Below, in pieces: positions 24,017 to 35,508 of a DNA stretch of 64,000 bases. The translations under genes and the position numbers were made by a program. Position 1 is the first letter of the stretch, and each line of letters begins with the position of its first letter. The notes under the pieces were generated by a model, which saw only the letters and a program-made list of their open reading frames with translations, searched no databases and was not told where the DNA came from. Origin of the DNA: Xestospongia bergquistia (Eukaryota; Porifera; Demospongiae; Haplosclerida; Petrosiidae); the NCBI GenBank assembly GCA_963965975.1, contig OZ014411.1:8619501-8683500 (forward strand). The letters are read 5' to 3'.

Positions 24017-24104
<88 letters not shown>
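24017..24104. repeat. (TA)n microsatellite
   Basis: About 88 bp of nearly pure TA dinucleotide. Further TA tracts occur at about 24782-24820 and 25427-25479. An open frame across it that encodes an Ile/Tyr repeat is an artefact. Confidence 0.95.
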
Positions 24105-24107
<3 letters not shown>

Positions 24108-24240
24108 GTGGATTACTATGGAATGTAGAATTTATGTGAATTACTCATTGTATAATTTGGTATGTACCAGTACAACATACCATCAAATTAAATAGTGACC
24201 AATTCTCAAGAATTTTAAATTCTATAGTAATCCACCCATA
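24103..24240. mobile_element. Palindromic MITE with 17-bp perfect terminal inverted repeats
   Basis: The left end tatgggtggattactat (24103-24119) is the exact reverse complement of the right end at 24224-24240. Complementarity continues imperfectly inward (gaatgtagaattta against taaattctat). The centre is also near-palindromic (ggtatgt...acatacc), so the ~138-bp element can fold into one long hairpin. It sits in TA-rich sequence, in keeping with a TA target site. There is no coding capacity. Confidence 0.75.
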
Positions 24241-24779
24241 TAAACTATAAATTAGTTTTTAATATGACATATTAATTTTTACAGTGCAGATGGCACACTA
24301 AATTGAAATGTATAAACAGATGTAGTCTACAAAACTAGTTGTTTTCAACGCCTTGGTACATTCATTTCTATATTATATTCATTCAATTAAATTCACTATC
24401 CATTAGTATTATATTCCAGGGAATGTAAGATTGACCAAACATTTATTATAATAAAATTCATATGATAGGTCTGTAGCAAACCCAATCCTAATTAATATTA
24501 TTCATTGTCATTACTCTAATTTTTATGTAATCATTATTTTGGGGGGATCCCATGAACACATGTTTAAGTCTTGGTACTTTAGTTGGTTATCACTCCTAAT
24601 CGTATGGTCTGAACTGTTTTAATGTTTGATTATTTGAAAGTTGGTAGCAACACCAACAGGTCAATTATAGGTGAGTTTATATATATTATGGTGCTCTGTG
24701 TCTGTGACCTGATTTTTATTAGTTCATTACATGATGAAGGAATTGGAGGGGTAAATTTGTAGATATTACAGTAAAAGGA

Positions 24780-24822
<43 letters not shown>

Positions 24823-25440
24823 TTAACATGTACATGTTCTAATTATAGACTCGCTTGGATCATGAAAGCTATGTTGAAAATCTCAATGCTAATGTACAGG
24901 AACTCACCTTAAGCCATCTACCCCAAGTAACATAATAATTGTGGATTACTATTATGACTGCATATTTAAACAATAACTGCTTTGGTATATTGGAAGTTAA
25001 ACATTTAATGTAGTAGTATACTACAGTGTAGTCTTATAAGATTGTTCCTACATGAATAATCTACATTACATGTAATGGCAGCTGTACTTATTGTAAACTA
25101 AGATAACATTTCAGTTGACATAGAATCAATAAGATAAACAGAAAATAGTATTATTAGTAGTATTGATGGTTATGAATTCTAAATCAGTCAACTGTCTGCA
25201 TGTATTTTAAACATGTAACTTGTAGACCAAAACATTTCTATGTCACCTAGCATATTTATCATAACAAGGTTTTTGGCATAAACAAGTTATAATGTATTTA
25301 TTGTTATGTCTTAACCAGTCCTTTCATTATGTAAAGTTAATATCAGGGTTTTGTCTTATAGGCCTTGAATAATATGCAAGAGAAGTCATGTTAATTGTCT
25401 AGCATGGAGAAAGAAAGAACACATTATATATATATATATA

Positions 25441-25481
<41 letters not shown>

Positions 25482-25482
25482 T
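24241..25482. other. E-F spacer, AT-rich sequence
   Basis: No gene is seen. A block at about 24284-24410 (gcacactaaattgaaatgt, then cagatgtagtctacaa, then ttcattcaattaaattcac) recurs at about 25880-25980. TA microsatellites are at 24782-24820 and 25427-25479. Confidence 0.5.
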
Positions 25483-26227
25483 TAGTGTTGTTTTAGTTAA
25501 TTATAACTAAAACGAAAAGCCTTTAGTTTAGTCTAGTTATATTTACTTAACTAACTATAACTAATTAAAACTATTGTGACATATGATAAACTAACTATAG
25601 CTAACTATTAGCTAAAACTAACTAAAATTATCTACCAATAGAGCACTATAGCTAACTATAATTAACTGTAACTAACTAAACTCTGCTAGCAAATTGATAC
25701 ATACAAACGTTCAACCATAATAATTAATGAGAAGTTAATACTAGTCTTAGTACAACTAACTAATCAATAGAACCTTGTAGTACATACATGTATTATATAT
25801 ACATTTATCTTTTACAATTTGTCACTTAACACCATATTTACATTTAGCACCCATGCATAGTGTGCCATGTGCATGCATATGGCACACTAAATTGAAATGT
25901 CTAAACAGATGTAGTCTACAATACTAGTTGCTTTCTTTTATTGGTATATTCATTCAATTAAATTCACCATCCATTAGTACATGTGATATGAATTTGCTTT
26001 ATTTAGTACATGCATGGTGTAACCTGGTCTATAGTCTATAAACACACTGAATAATATATTAGCTATATATATAGTATTTGTCAAGTGATGCCACTCAGCA
26101 CTTTATCTACATTATCTAAAACTATATACAATAACTAAAATATTTAGTCTTGGAAATAACTCACTACAATTCACTAAAAGCATTGTTCAAGTGCCAAAAA
26201 CTAACTCTAAAAAATAAAACAACACTA
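25483..26227. mobile_element. ~745-bp non-autonomous element with terminal inverted repeats
   Basis: The left end tagtgttgttttagtt is matched in inverse orientation by aataaaacaacacta at the right end (26213-26227). The interior begins with many ctaactataacta-type short repeats. No transposase frame is present. A 57-bp mini-version with the same termini lies at 49757-49813 in an intron of gene I. Ends resemble hAT-type termini; I could not define a target-site duplication with confidence. Confidence 0.5.
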
Positions 26228-26707
26228 ATATAATTATATGTAGATTAACCTTATGCACTTTCTTGATGAAAAACTTCAATGTGTTGATATTATGTAGTAG
26301 ACAAGTAGTTCATTTGACAAGCAGAAATGTTATATATGTAGTGTTGTCTTGCTATGATATAGGTCTCTGAATGTCTTTAAAACATGACATTCATTTTACA
26401 TTATTTAAGTAATCAACTTACATAATGAAGTAAAGTAAATAAGGGTCTGTTTACCCAAATTAATTTTACAATTTTTTTACCTTAAAACTACAACCTGCCA
26501 GAGAAACAATTTACAAAGTTTTGGGGTTTTGAATTTTAAAGGTTTCCAATGCAGAACATATGGAAAAGTTAATTTTGATTAGGAAAAAATTTGTCAAGGA
26601 CTTCCAGAGGTAAATAAAGTTTGACTAGACCCAAAGGAATTTTGTATTCTCAAATAAAGAAAAACATAAAGAAAGGTATCAAAAAACAATCTTTCCTGAA
26701 CACAAAT

Positions 26708-26818
26708 TTTTCCTGAAGAACAATTTTTCTTTTCATTCTTAAAGAGGACCTTGACATGTTGACAAGAATACATCGTACTAAGCTAATGAGAATAATTAAT
26801 AGCCACCTGTGAGAAATG
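26708..26818 (+). pseudogene. Relic of a SAM exon from a lost CABIT-SAM gene
   Basis: In one frame the plus strand reads ILKEDLDMLTRIHRTKLMRI, then IINSHL and a stop. This matches VLEEDLGITTRLHRIKLMSI and what follows in the SAM exon of gene F. Just before it, tttttcctgaagaacaattt parallels the F segment encoding FIEEQI, and the intervening LLLELDE segment is missing. No CABIT exon is found upstream. Confidence 0.65.
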
Positions 26819-26827
26819 AAACCATCG

Positions 26828-26890
26828 CCGTGTGACCGTGTGAGTTAGCCCCAAACCGTGTGTCACACGGTCAAACCGTGTGAGTTGAGA
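26828..26890. repeat. CCGTGTG repeat cluster with 17-nt palindrome
   Basis: The heptamer ccgtgtg occurs four times in about 60 bp. accgtgtgtcacacggt at 26855-26871 is a perfect 8-bp inverted repeat around one base. Its GC content stands out from its AT-rich surroundings. Confidence 0.7.
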
Positions 26891-27419
26891 GGTCTGCTGT
26901 CAGTCTTCAATTTTAATTAGATTTTTAATAGGAGTTACACTAGGGGGGGTCTTTATAATATATTCATAGTCAATCATTCAGTCATATCCTGTGGTACATA
27001 ATTATTACTTTAAGTATATTCATAGCAAATACTTGCAGCCACATCTTAAAGAGCCTGCTATGAATAATAAATAGTTATGAAATTTATTAGGGTTAAAAAT
27101 TTGCACTATCACACTGGCTTTACATAGTAAATGAAGAATGCTGTTAAACTGAACAATGTTAAAATGTTACATACGTGCCCCCCCCCCCCCCACCCAATGA
27201 CAAAATTGTTCCTACACCTATGTAATGTGCTATGCTATAACATGTTCACAATATCTCTCCGGTCTGACAGCCTGCTGGTCAGAACAAAACTATGGCTCTC
27301 TCTGTGTGTGGCAAGAGTGTGGTATTCTTGAGTTAGTAATGGTTCCTTTTAGAGTGTATTGAAAACAGATAAAAGGGCGTGGAAAGCATGGGCTAATTAA
27401 CAGATGCACGCAATGTAAT
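26891..27419. other. Upstream region of gene F, distal part
   Basis: No gene is seen. A run of about 14 C residues lies at 27178-27191. Confidence 0.5.
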
Positions 27420-27503
27420 AATTACGTAATTTACGTAATTTGACGTACGATAACGCAAACATCCATTGACGTTACGTTAAGGGTGGGGCTCAGACTCGCC
27501 CAA
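27420..27503 (+). promoter_or_regulatory. Gene F proximal promoter: bZIP/CRE-like cluster and shared E/F motif
   Basis: Overlapping attacgtaat, ttacgtaat and tgacgtac sites (about 27420-27450), and ttgacgttacg near 27468, resemble ATF/CREB or C/EBP-type bZIP sites. ggtggggctcagactcgccc (27482-27501) is the motif shared with the gene E promoter. The ATG follows at 27520. Factor identity is inferred from motif shape only. Confidence 0.4.
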
Positions 27504-27519
27504 GGTGGAGCTGAAAATA

Positions 27520-29331
27520 ATGGCTCTATCCAATGAACACTTTTATGAAGACGTGAATCTTCTTCCAATGCCTTTAAATGTTTTTGTAGAACTGTATGGC
27601 ACTAAACTACCTCAAATAGTAACTGTCAACGAATCTATTTACGGCGTTTGTAGAGGAGCTTTATCTGAAGGTCAGCATCTTCAAGTCTACTTTAAAAAAG
27701 AAACCAAAGTTGTTGATGTGAGTCTTTCATCATGTAACTACGTTGTACCAGTTAATTCCCAATTGAAAGCAAGTGTTCTTTATAATCCTCACAATAATCT
27801 TAAAAAGGCCAAAGAAGGATATTATTTTGCTACTGTGGCTGATTTGATTAAAGCTGTTCCTCAACCTTCTGTTGTTAGTGTAGGGAAAAATTGGACATCT
27901 TCAAAGGACTTAACTTTGTCTTTGCAGAAAGGTCAAATCTTAATTTTAAAAGGAGTAGATTCATTTAATCGGAAAGGAAAGAAAGTTAATTGTATTGACA
28001 TAGACTCAAATACATCACTTAGTCTTGAAGATACTTGTAAAGGTCATTTTACAACTCATCCATCTTTGATAGCCATTAACCTACAATTAATAGTAGAACA
28101 CCTTCAGTTACCAATGCAAGTGATGTTCTTTAATCACAATGACACAAAGTCTAACAAATTGTTCCAAAATGAAATTGGAAATATCACAAAGGAACACGTT
28201 CTTCAATCTGTTATTGTAGCACCTAGTTTTACGGAAAGAAACCAATACGATGATATCCCAAGGGAAATTGTAGAGATTGTAGTGTCAGTTCCAATTAATG
28301 TTACAATTATACAAGTTACAGAAGAAGACAGAATAAAGCTGAATATAGGAGCACAGAGATTAGCAAAAGTGCTTAGTCCGTCATGTGTTACTGAAGTTGT
28401 CTTAAATGTGTCCCCTACAGTAAATTCATTTCAAGAAGAAGTTTTGAAGTTTATACCAGAAAATGAATGGAGAAATGATGTACATAAAATAAATATTGGA
28501 GAATACGAAGTTTTTCATGAGTTCTTTATTGAAAGTGAAACACAAGAGTATGAAGAGTTCACAGAAATGAGAGACATCTATCTGCCACCTCCATATGAAA
28601 TGTTGCCACAAACGAGACCATTACCATTACCTTTAGCGAAACCACCTACCAAAAGTAAGATTCCACATTCTGTTCCAACATGTCCATCAGGTGATGGTAA
28701 CATTCCTCCACCAATACCACCAAAACCTAAAAGGTCAGGAAAGACATTTGAACATACTCCAGATTATTGTTATACAAATTCACATATTTCAATAACAAAT
28801 GAAAACACGTCTTTAAGAAAGGCATCAAGTGAAAACAAACTTCTACTAACAGAATTGTCAGAGTTAAGGGAGAGCAATGCTCAACTAACTGCTCGTCTAC
28901 ATGAACTAGAGAGTACTATAACTGGTAAGAAAGTGAACAAAGTAGTAAAATAAGTTAAACATATGGCATGCTGATCAATACAACACTTTTTGTATATAAT
29001 TACAGAGAAATCCAATCAAGAAAGAAAAGGAGAAACTACAAAGCTAAAAGAAAACAAAAAAATTTTGGAAAAACTAACAGTCAATGAAGTATTGTCAAAT
29101 ATATGTACAATCAGTTGATTATTATTGACTTAATAGGTTGCTCAATTATTAGAGATGTTAGGATTAGGTAATTACAAAGAGACATTCATTGAAGAGCAAA
29201 TTGATGGCCCTCTTCTATTTGAATTGGATGAGGCTGTTCTTGAAGAGGACCTTGGCATAACAACAAGACTGCATCGTATTAAACTAATGTCAATCATCGA
29301 CGGTCGCATATCTGTTTCAAAGTTCATTTAG
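27520..29331 (+). CDS. Gene F: CABIT-SAM adaptor protein (GAREM-like), 560 aa
   Basis: Exons are 27520-28924, 29006-29088 and 29137-29331, phases 1 and 0, totalling 1683 bp. The start is the ATG at 27520 (MALSNEHFYEDV); the frame extends five codons upstream only to a GTG. CABIT covers about residues 12-270, with the shared core and CKGHFTT signature. Tyrosine/proline motifs after CABIT include YEVFHEF, YEMLPQT and PPPIPPKPKRS (PxxPxK). A coiled coil follows (LLLTELSELRESNAQLTARL), then SAM (LLEMLGLGNYKETF, LFELDEA, LHRIKLMSIIDGR). It is the first plus-strand member, so E and F are divergent. Role is inferred: adaptor linking SH3 proteins to receptors. Confidence 0.9.
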
Positions 29332-31200
29332 AAGTAATATTGAGACTAAATTATATAATTATGAATTATCATACATTTTACATTTAAAGCTAACTATGCA
29401 GTCTGATACAACATACCAAATATCTAGCAAAACTATATATTTTTGTGTTGTGATATATAGAAAGTAAAATAAAGCTATCTAATCTAATAATTAAAATGTT
29501 TCATACATATATATAATTACTGTAATCTGTTTCTAATCTAATTACATTATATCATGATCATGCACATCATATATAACTATACACATTATTTCAGACATTT
29601 TTATTATTTATTAACAATGTAGAATGTGCAATGGTAAAAATGAAATAAATCTGTAACAACTCATTTATGGTGTCTTGAAACAAGAAAATTCACTAGAAGC
29701 ACAATTTCAATAATATGCATTTCCAACCTTTTGTTGCAGTGCAAATGCACAAATGATATTAAGCATATATATTAGTTCTATCAGAGTTTGATAGGACATA
29801 TCAAAATATGGAACACTTCCTTCATGATCAGGAATCTATGTATAAATGTTCTAGACCATAAAGTACAGAAGAATAACTTTTTGATTTAAGATACTCCATC
29901 TTTACTTTTCTATGTATACATGCACAGAGTTAAAGTTTATATTAAGTATCATCTCCTGTATCCTTCCATATATTAGTGATATAAGAATAATCTGCTAGGA
30001 CAATCTCAAGCAAATTCTGTTGAAATTTAAATTGTTAACCATATATGGTGTGCATGGTTTCTATACTGTCTTGCATATACAATGTAAATGGCATTCAGAA
30101 AAATGAATCAATTGTTTTTTGGATCAACATGAAACTTTTTAGCCCAGCTCCACAGCACAGTCACCTGACCAAAGTGTGTCTAGAATGGCAGATACCTTCA
30201 ACAGTACCAATTGCAAAACATTCTAAAATTGTTATTTTGTTCAATTCAGTGATATTACTAGTATAATGCATGTAGCCACTTGGTTCTTTTGAAGGTCAAA
30301 TTGGTCAATTTTTTCGAACACTTAGATCTATATGTTACTATTTCTGTAATGTTGAGCATGTACCAGCAACTAATTTTAATTGATAGAACAGTAATTGTAG
30401 CATTTATCATCAATTTTACAAATGTCACACCCATCAAACCAGTTTATTCTGGAATAAGGCTATAAAAGGTCATTGCATTTTTTTAGTTATTTTGTCCAGC
30501 TAATGCACTACGGATTTGAGTGAGAATCTAAACCACTCAAGTTATGTTTATGCAATTATCAAATTAACTCTCATTCAGCAACTAAACTTCTTGTAATTAA
30601 GAGAAATCTTAGGCTGAGATAGGACTTAGTGTGGATGTATACATGACAAACAAGCTCAACAGAAAATGAACCATATACTTAATTGAAGGAGAGAACCTTC
30701 TATGTTGGACAAAATGTATTAGAAATTACAGAAATGGTCCTAATTGGATTCCTAGCTATTGTTGAGAACTCTGGCCCAGTATCACAGCTGAAGATCAACA
30801 AGTGTGACATAGACATGTAGATCAAGTACAAGTAGTCTTATCTGCAGACAAAGCATGTACTCAATTATCTTTTAATGCTTCCACAAGTGTTATCAAAGAT
30901 TTGCTATCTAGTTCCTTCTAGATCTTCTCAAGTCTTGGAACCTATTGACTCATTGCCTTCTTCAATAGAAATTAGTGAAGAAAGTAAAATGACTCATAAC
31001 AATATCTTTTTCTTTACTCATTGACCTCCAGACTGTTTCAGTCACTACTCAGAACTTCAATTGCATACTTAAAGGAGTTTTTTAAGGAAGGTGAGAAAGG
31101 TGAGAAAGGGTATATTAATAATATTAATGCATAGTTAGTTATAGATGTACAACATGGAAAGTATTAAATTGTCCTGCAATCATGTGACTACCAAGCATGG
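29332..31200. other. F-G spacer, first part
   Basis: No convincing gene is present. Open frames at 30045-30266 and 30280-30465 are short, lack family similarity and have no splice context I can defend. Confidence 0.45.
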
Positions 31201-31204
31201 GGTT

Positions 31205-31390
31205 AAGTACATTGGTACTTGTACTTAAGTACTATAAGTACAGCTATAAAAGTATTTGTACTTATCGTTAAGTCCTTTCTTCATTTCTAGTTTTATACAC
31301 AATATTTGTACTTGTACTCACTACTCAAGTACTGAGGTATGTACTTGCAAGTACTTAAATACTTGTAAGTACTTTGAAGTACATTTAAGT
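31205..31390. repeat. AGTACTT-rich self-complementary repeat
   Basis: Many copies of aagtactt/agtactt and gtacttgtacttaagtac lie within about 185 bp. Many are palindromic, so the block can fold in several ways. It may be a degraded MITE. Confidence 0.6.
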
Positions 31391-31790
31391 CATTTTAATC
31401 TTCTTCATTAAAGTGACAAAGTTAAACCTATCAAGTTCATGTTGAGGGAAGGTTGGAACCACCTTCAAAGAAGAGTAAAATGTTACTTATCTTCATGCTT
31501 GAGTCTGAGGCTGAAACCATCGCTTTCCAGAGTCATTCACACACAAATTTTACTTACTGACTACTAGATCTCTTATAATAGGTATGAATCCATACATGGT
31601 ATAATGTGATTTTCACAGTATACACTTAGTGAGGCATGTGAGGCATGTGACTTGGAAACCTTTCATACTCCAAAATTCTTTCTTCAAATTATCACCTTCT
31701 TTAACATCTGTTTATTTGAAAGCTGGTACAACTCAGACTACCATATCTTCTACTATTAATCTATAGACTAACAAAGGACCAACTACAGTA

Positions 31791-31887
31791 AAAGTAAGTT
31801 CCATTTCACACTTGAAATGTTAGATTGCTAGTGAGTTGCTAGTAAGTTCCATTTCACACTTGAAATGTTAGATTGCTAGTGAGTTTC
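31791..31887. repeat. ~48-bp tandem duplication
   Basis: Two copies of a unit beginning taagttccatttcacacttg and ending near ttgctagtgagtt. The second copy follows the first directly. Confidence 0.8.
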
Positions 31888-32261
31888 AGTCTATGAAGTG
31901 TTATAATCAAGTATAGTTTGAAACTTTTAATAACTAGTCAAATCCTATCTGAGTCAAAGAGAAGAGCTGTAATAGTATTACTTTAATGCTGCCACTCTGA
32001 GCTAATAGAGAAGCAATTTGATTATTTATTTGTTAACCTATCATTGACTTACATAGTCATTATGAAGGCTCTTCATCCAAGTGGCTATAGTTTTGGTTAT
32101 AGTAGGTTGGTATTGACTTTTGTTAAAGTTCAGACTAAAACACATGAGCTACAATACCAGAAAGGCAATAACAAGTTATGTTGAGTTACACTGTCAATAT
32201 TCTCCAGACATAATTGGATTTTTTTTCCATATTTGGATGTCTTAATTTAATTGTTAAATTA

Positions 32262-32460
32262 CAGTGATGTAATGTTGTTTATATTATTGCCAAAGCTGAC
32301 TATACTATACAACCCATATAAAGCCACCCTTTAGACAAATCCTATTTATACCCTATGGTGATACTATGTTTATATTATTGCCAAAGATGACTAAGTATTG
32401 TGTACTATAAAGCTCATATAAAGCCACCCTTTGTTGTAAGCATGCCCTATTTGTATCCTC
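32262..32460. repeat. ~100-bp tandem duplication upstream of gene G
   Basis: Two copies share tttatattattgccaaag, then gactaagtat/gactatacta, then catataaagccacccttt and a final ccctattt.tatcc. They lie 180-380 bp before the gene G start and could carry regulatory or 5'UTR-intron sequence. Confidence 0.7.
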
Positions 32461-32639
32461 TGTGTTTGGTATCCTGAAAGATTTTATAGATATCAGTGGT
32501 ATTGTTGACATTGATGGTATTTTCATTATCTCAAAGCTAGTAAATAATAATAGCTTCTATAGTAATTTTTGTAAATTAAAATATGGATATATTATTCTCT
32601 TCTCATGTGAATTGCTTTGTTTTATTTGTACATACAGAA

Positions 32640-34762
32640 ATGAATGATACAGTGCCTCTATTGTCTCCTCAACGGCAAACATCACCTCCACCTCCACCTT
32701 TACCCCCAAGGACACAGAGTATGATTAACAGAAAAGCATATGCAGTAAAACCAAAAGCATTATCACTAACTGATTCTGTGAGCCAGCCAATACTTGAAGA
32801 TGATCCTGAACCAGATATTTATCATGTAGTGAATTCATCAGAAGCTATCCCATTGATCCAGGTTGTTGAAAAGGCCAGTGATTTGCCTGTAACTGTACAA
32901 ATGAAAGAATCATTATATGGTATTTGTGGGGATTGGTCGCTATTTGAAGGGCAGTTATTGAATATTCATTTTAAAAAGGAGACAGAAGTTGTGTCTGTTC
33001 AAATTGACGGAGGAGCTCAGTATATTGTTCCATTAAACTCTACACTACGATGTAGTATCTTGTACAATCCTTTAAGAAATATTCAGTTAGCTAAAATTGG
33101 TTTTGATTTTCAAAACGTTCTTGATATTATAGAAGCTAAGCCAATGCCTAAAGTAGTTGCTGTCACAGTTGATTGTTCGCCAGTGACTAAAGGTGAAATA
33201 TTGGTGATCAAGGATGTCCAAATACAAGAGAATGATAGTGAAAAGAAGCGATTACTTTGCTTTTCTGTCAACACAGGAAGTGAGAAATGGCTAAATGAAG
33301 ATTGTGAAGGTTGTTTCACAACAGAGATCCAGCTGATTAAACTTCATCTCTCAGAATTAATTCCTCATGTATCTCTACCAATACATGCTTTTTTCTTTGA
33401 CTCAAGAAAGACAAGGATTTCATTACCTTTAGATATGCACATTGGACTTTGTATGATAGATCATCATCGCAGAGAGAAATCTATTGTTACTTCAATTGAC
33501 ATTCCTCAGTCCTTGTCCCCTTTGCAGAAAGAAACTGCTTTTCCTAACATGGAAGTAATTGAGATATTTCTAATGAATGTAAACTTTACAGTGCAACAAA
33601 TGAGTTTGTCATTTATCAAGAGCCGAGAATTAACCAAACGAACATATCTCCTCAAGGAGTCTTTGCCCTCACAAGTCGACAAAGTTATTGTTAGTCTTTT
33701 CTCAACAACAAATGCTTTACAGACAAAGCTCTTTAAAGCAGTCTACCCACCATGGACAAGGAAGACATCACAAGCAGTACTTGATTCACAAACCAGCCCC
33801 TATATATCTCTTGCTACCAAACAAGCTGATGAAATGCATGTGTTACCTAAAAATGAAGAAGGTGAAAAGGAAGAGCTAATAATCAATCATTTGTATCAAT
33901 CAACTCCCCGACGACCAAGTCTTCATCAATATACCCCTTTACCTTCTTCTATTGGTGCTGATTGTTACAACTATAATACATATTCGTCTTCAGAGTCCCT
34001 GGTAGAGCCATCTCCATCTCCTACCGAATCAGAATCATATGATGTTCTTGATCGGAATGTTACAGAACATAATGGTGACATCAAAGATTCTGGTATGCCT
34101 ATTCCTGATGAATATGCCAATTTGTCAAAGAAAACTGTGCCCACGGATGGCTCTTTGAGACAACCAATAGCTCAGTTGTGTGAGACAACCAAAGAACTCT
34201 TACATCAGATGAAGTCATTATGTAACACTAACAAAGACCTCTTACTTCAAATGCAGTCATTAAAAGACCAACTAAAGAGTGAGTTCGTTTTGTAATTCTA
34301 AGAGTATAGGCACACTTCAAATTCATGTTGTTAATGTAATATATATGCTCTCATGAATGTAGCTACAGCTATTATAAATGAAAGATCTGAGAGTAGTCTT
34401 ATTCATGGTGATAAGCAAGCTTCGTTAGACGTGTTCAGTTCCCCAACTAACAACACAGCAGCACAAAATCACCTTGTGCTGGCTACTTATAGCTGTAGTA
34501 AGGTAACATGACAACTATTCAGGGATAATCAAAATGACAGCTGTTTATCTAATGCTCTTACACATTACAGATCTTGGAACTACTTGATGTACTGGGTATG
34601 GGTCAGTACAAAGCAATGTTTGATAAAGAAAAGATCACTGGTTCACTCTTGCTAGACTTGGATGAGTCTATGCTTGAACATGAACTGGGAATGGCATCGA
34701 AGATACATCGACTGAAAATTATGCGATTATTGGATGGTCGACAAGCCCTCACTGACATATGA
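32640..34762 (+). CDS. Gene G: proline-rich CABIT-SAM adaptor (GAREM-like), 656 aa
   Basis: Exons are 32640-34278, 34363-34502 and 34571-34762, phases 1 and 0, totalling 1971 bp. I start at ATG 32640 because an acceptor (catacag) lies just before it; the longer in-frame start at 32583 would run through that intron. Order is an N-terminal SH3-type motif (PPPPPLPPRTQ, about residues 15-25), CABIT (about 73-330; KESLYGICGDW, CEGCFTTE signature), a tail with YANLS (Y-x-N, GRB2-SH2 type) and YDVLD, Leu/Lys-rich coiled coils (about 515-560), a linker exon, then SAM (LLDVLGMGQYKAMF, LLLDLDES, IHRLKIMRLLDGR). It is a tandem paralogue of H, with tracts of near-identity. Role inferred from GAREM. Confidence 0.88.
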
Positions 34763-35424
34763 AAAAGACAATTCTAAATAATGCTTACAGTTGTCTATGT
34801 ATCAATTATGTACTTAACTTATAATTACATATACACACCATACTCCATTATCAACAGAAAGTAAAGAATCTTCCCTTCTCCTTAGCCCTCTAGCGTTGAA
34901 TGTCAATTATCCTATTTGTGTTCTGACTTGTATAATATTACTCTTTTTGGCCATACATATTGTATTGTAATGCTATAAAAGTACAAAGAAAATTTTAACA
35001 AGATCGATTGGTTAGAGTTTGCTCTTTGTACTGAACAGAATATCTCATACAGACAATCGTCAAGCATTTTCTTCTAAAATAACTATCAAAATCATTATGT
35101 TGGCAATATAAATTGAACTACCAATGTCTAAGTGGTACTATCCACTACTATTTAAACCATATTCTCAATTGAATTATGTAATTATAATTATGCATGCATG
35201 CATGCAATATTTTTGAGTAATAACAAAGTTATATTCTTTAATGCCAACATAAGCATGATTGCAAAGTAATAAATGACACTCTACTTTACATGTAGTAATA
35301 TATGGTATTATATGAATATATACATGTATACAGGTGTATGTACCTTACATGGTAAAATAAGGTGTGACATAGAAGCCTGACATATTTCTAGGAGCATAAG
35401 TTCTCTTAGTCCACATCTAGTTAC
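34763..35424. other. G-H spacer
   Basis: No gene is seen. AT-rich sequence with a short atgcatgcatgcatgc run near 35190. Confidence 0.5.
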
Positions 35425-35508
35425 TATATAAATAGCTGCTTACAGACTGGAGTTTGTTCATCTATCCTATTGAATTGAAAACTGACAAGATCAAGAGTAT
35501 AGTGAAAG
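35425..35508 (+). promoter_or_regulatory. Putative promoter and 5'UTR exon of gene H
   Basis: A TATA-like tatataaata (35425-35434) lies about 75 bp before agtgaaag|gtaaat (donor after 35508). The only partner needed is the acceptor ttttgtag (AG at 36340-36341), two bases before the H start codon. This would give a 5'UTR exon of about 35455-35508 and an 833-bp 5'UTR intron. Inference from signals only. Confidence 0.45.

Noticed and set aside
23986..24195. Open frame through the TA microsatellite
   Set aside because: Ile/Tyr dipeptide repeat made by TA repetition; not a gene.
32583..32639. Longer N terminus of gene G
   Set aside because: It would translate across a splice acceptor just before the ATG at 32640, and the sister H starts at the equivalent place.
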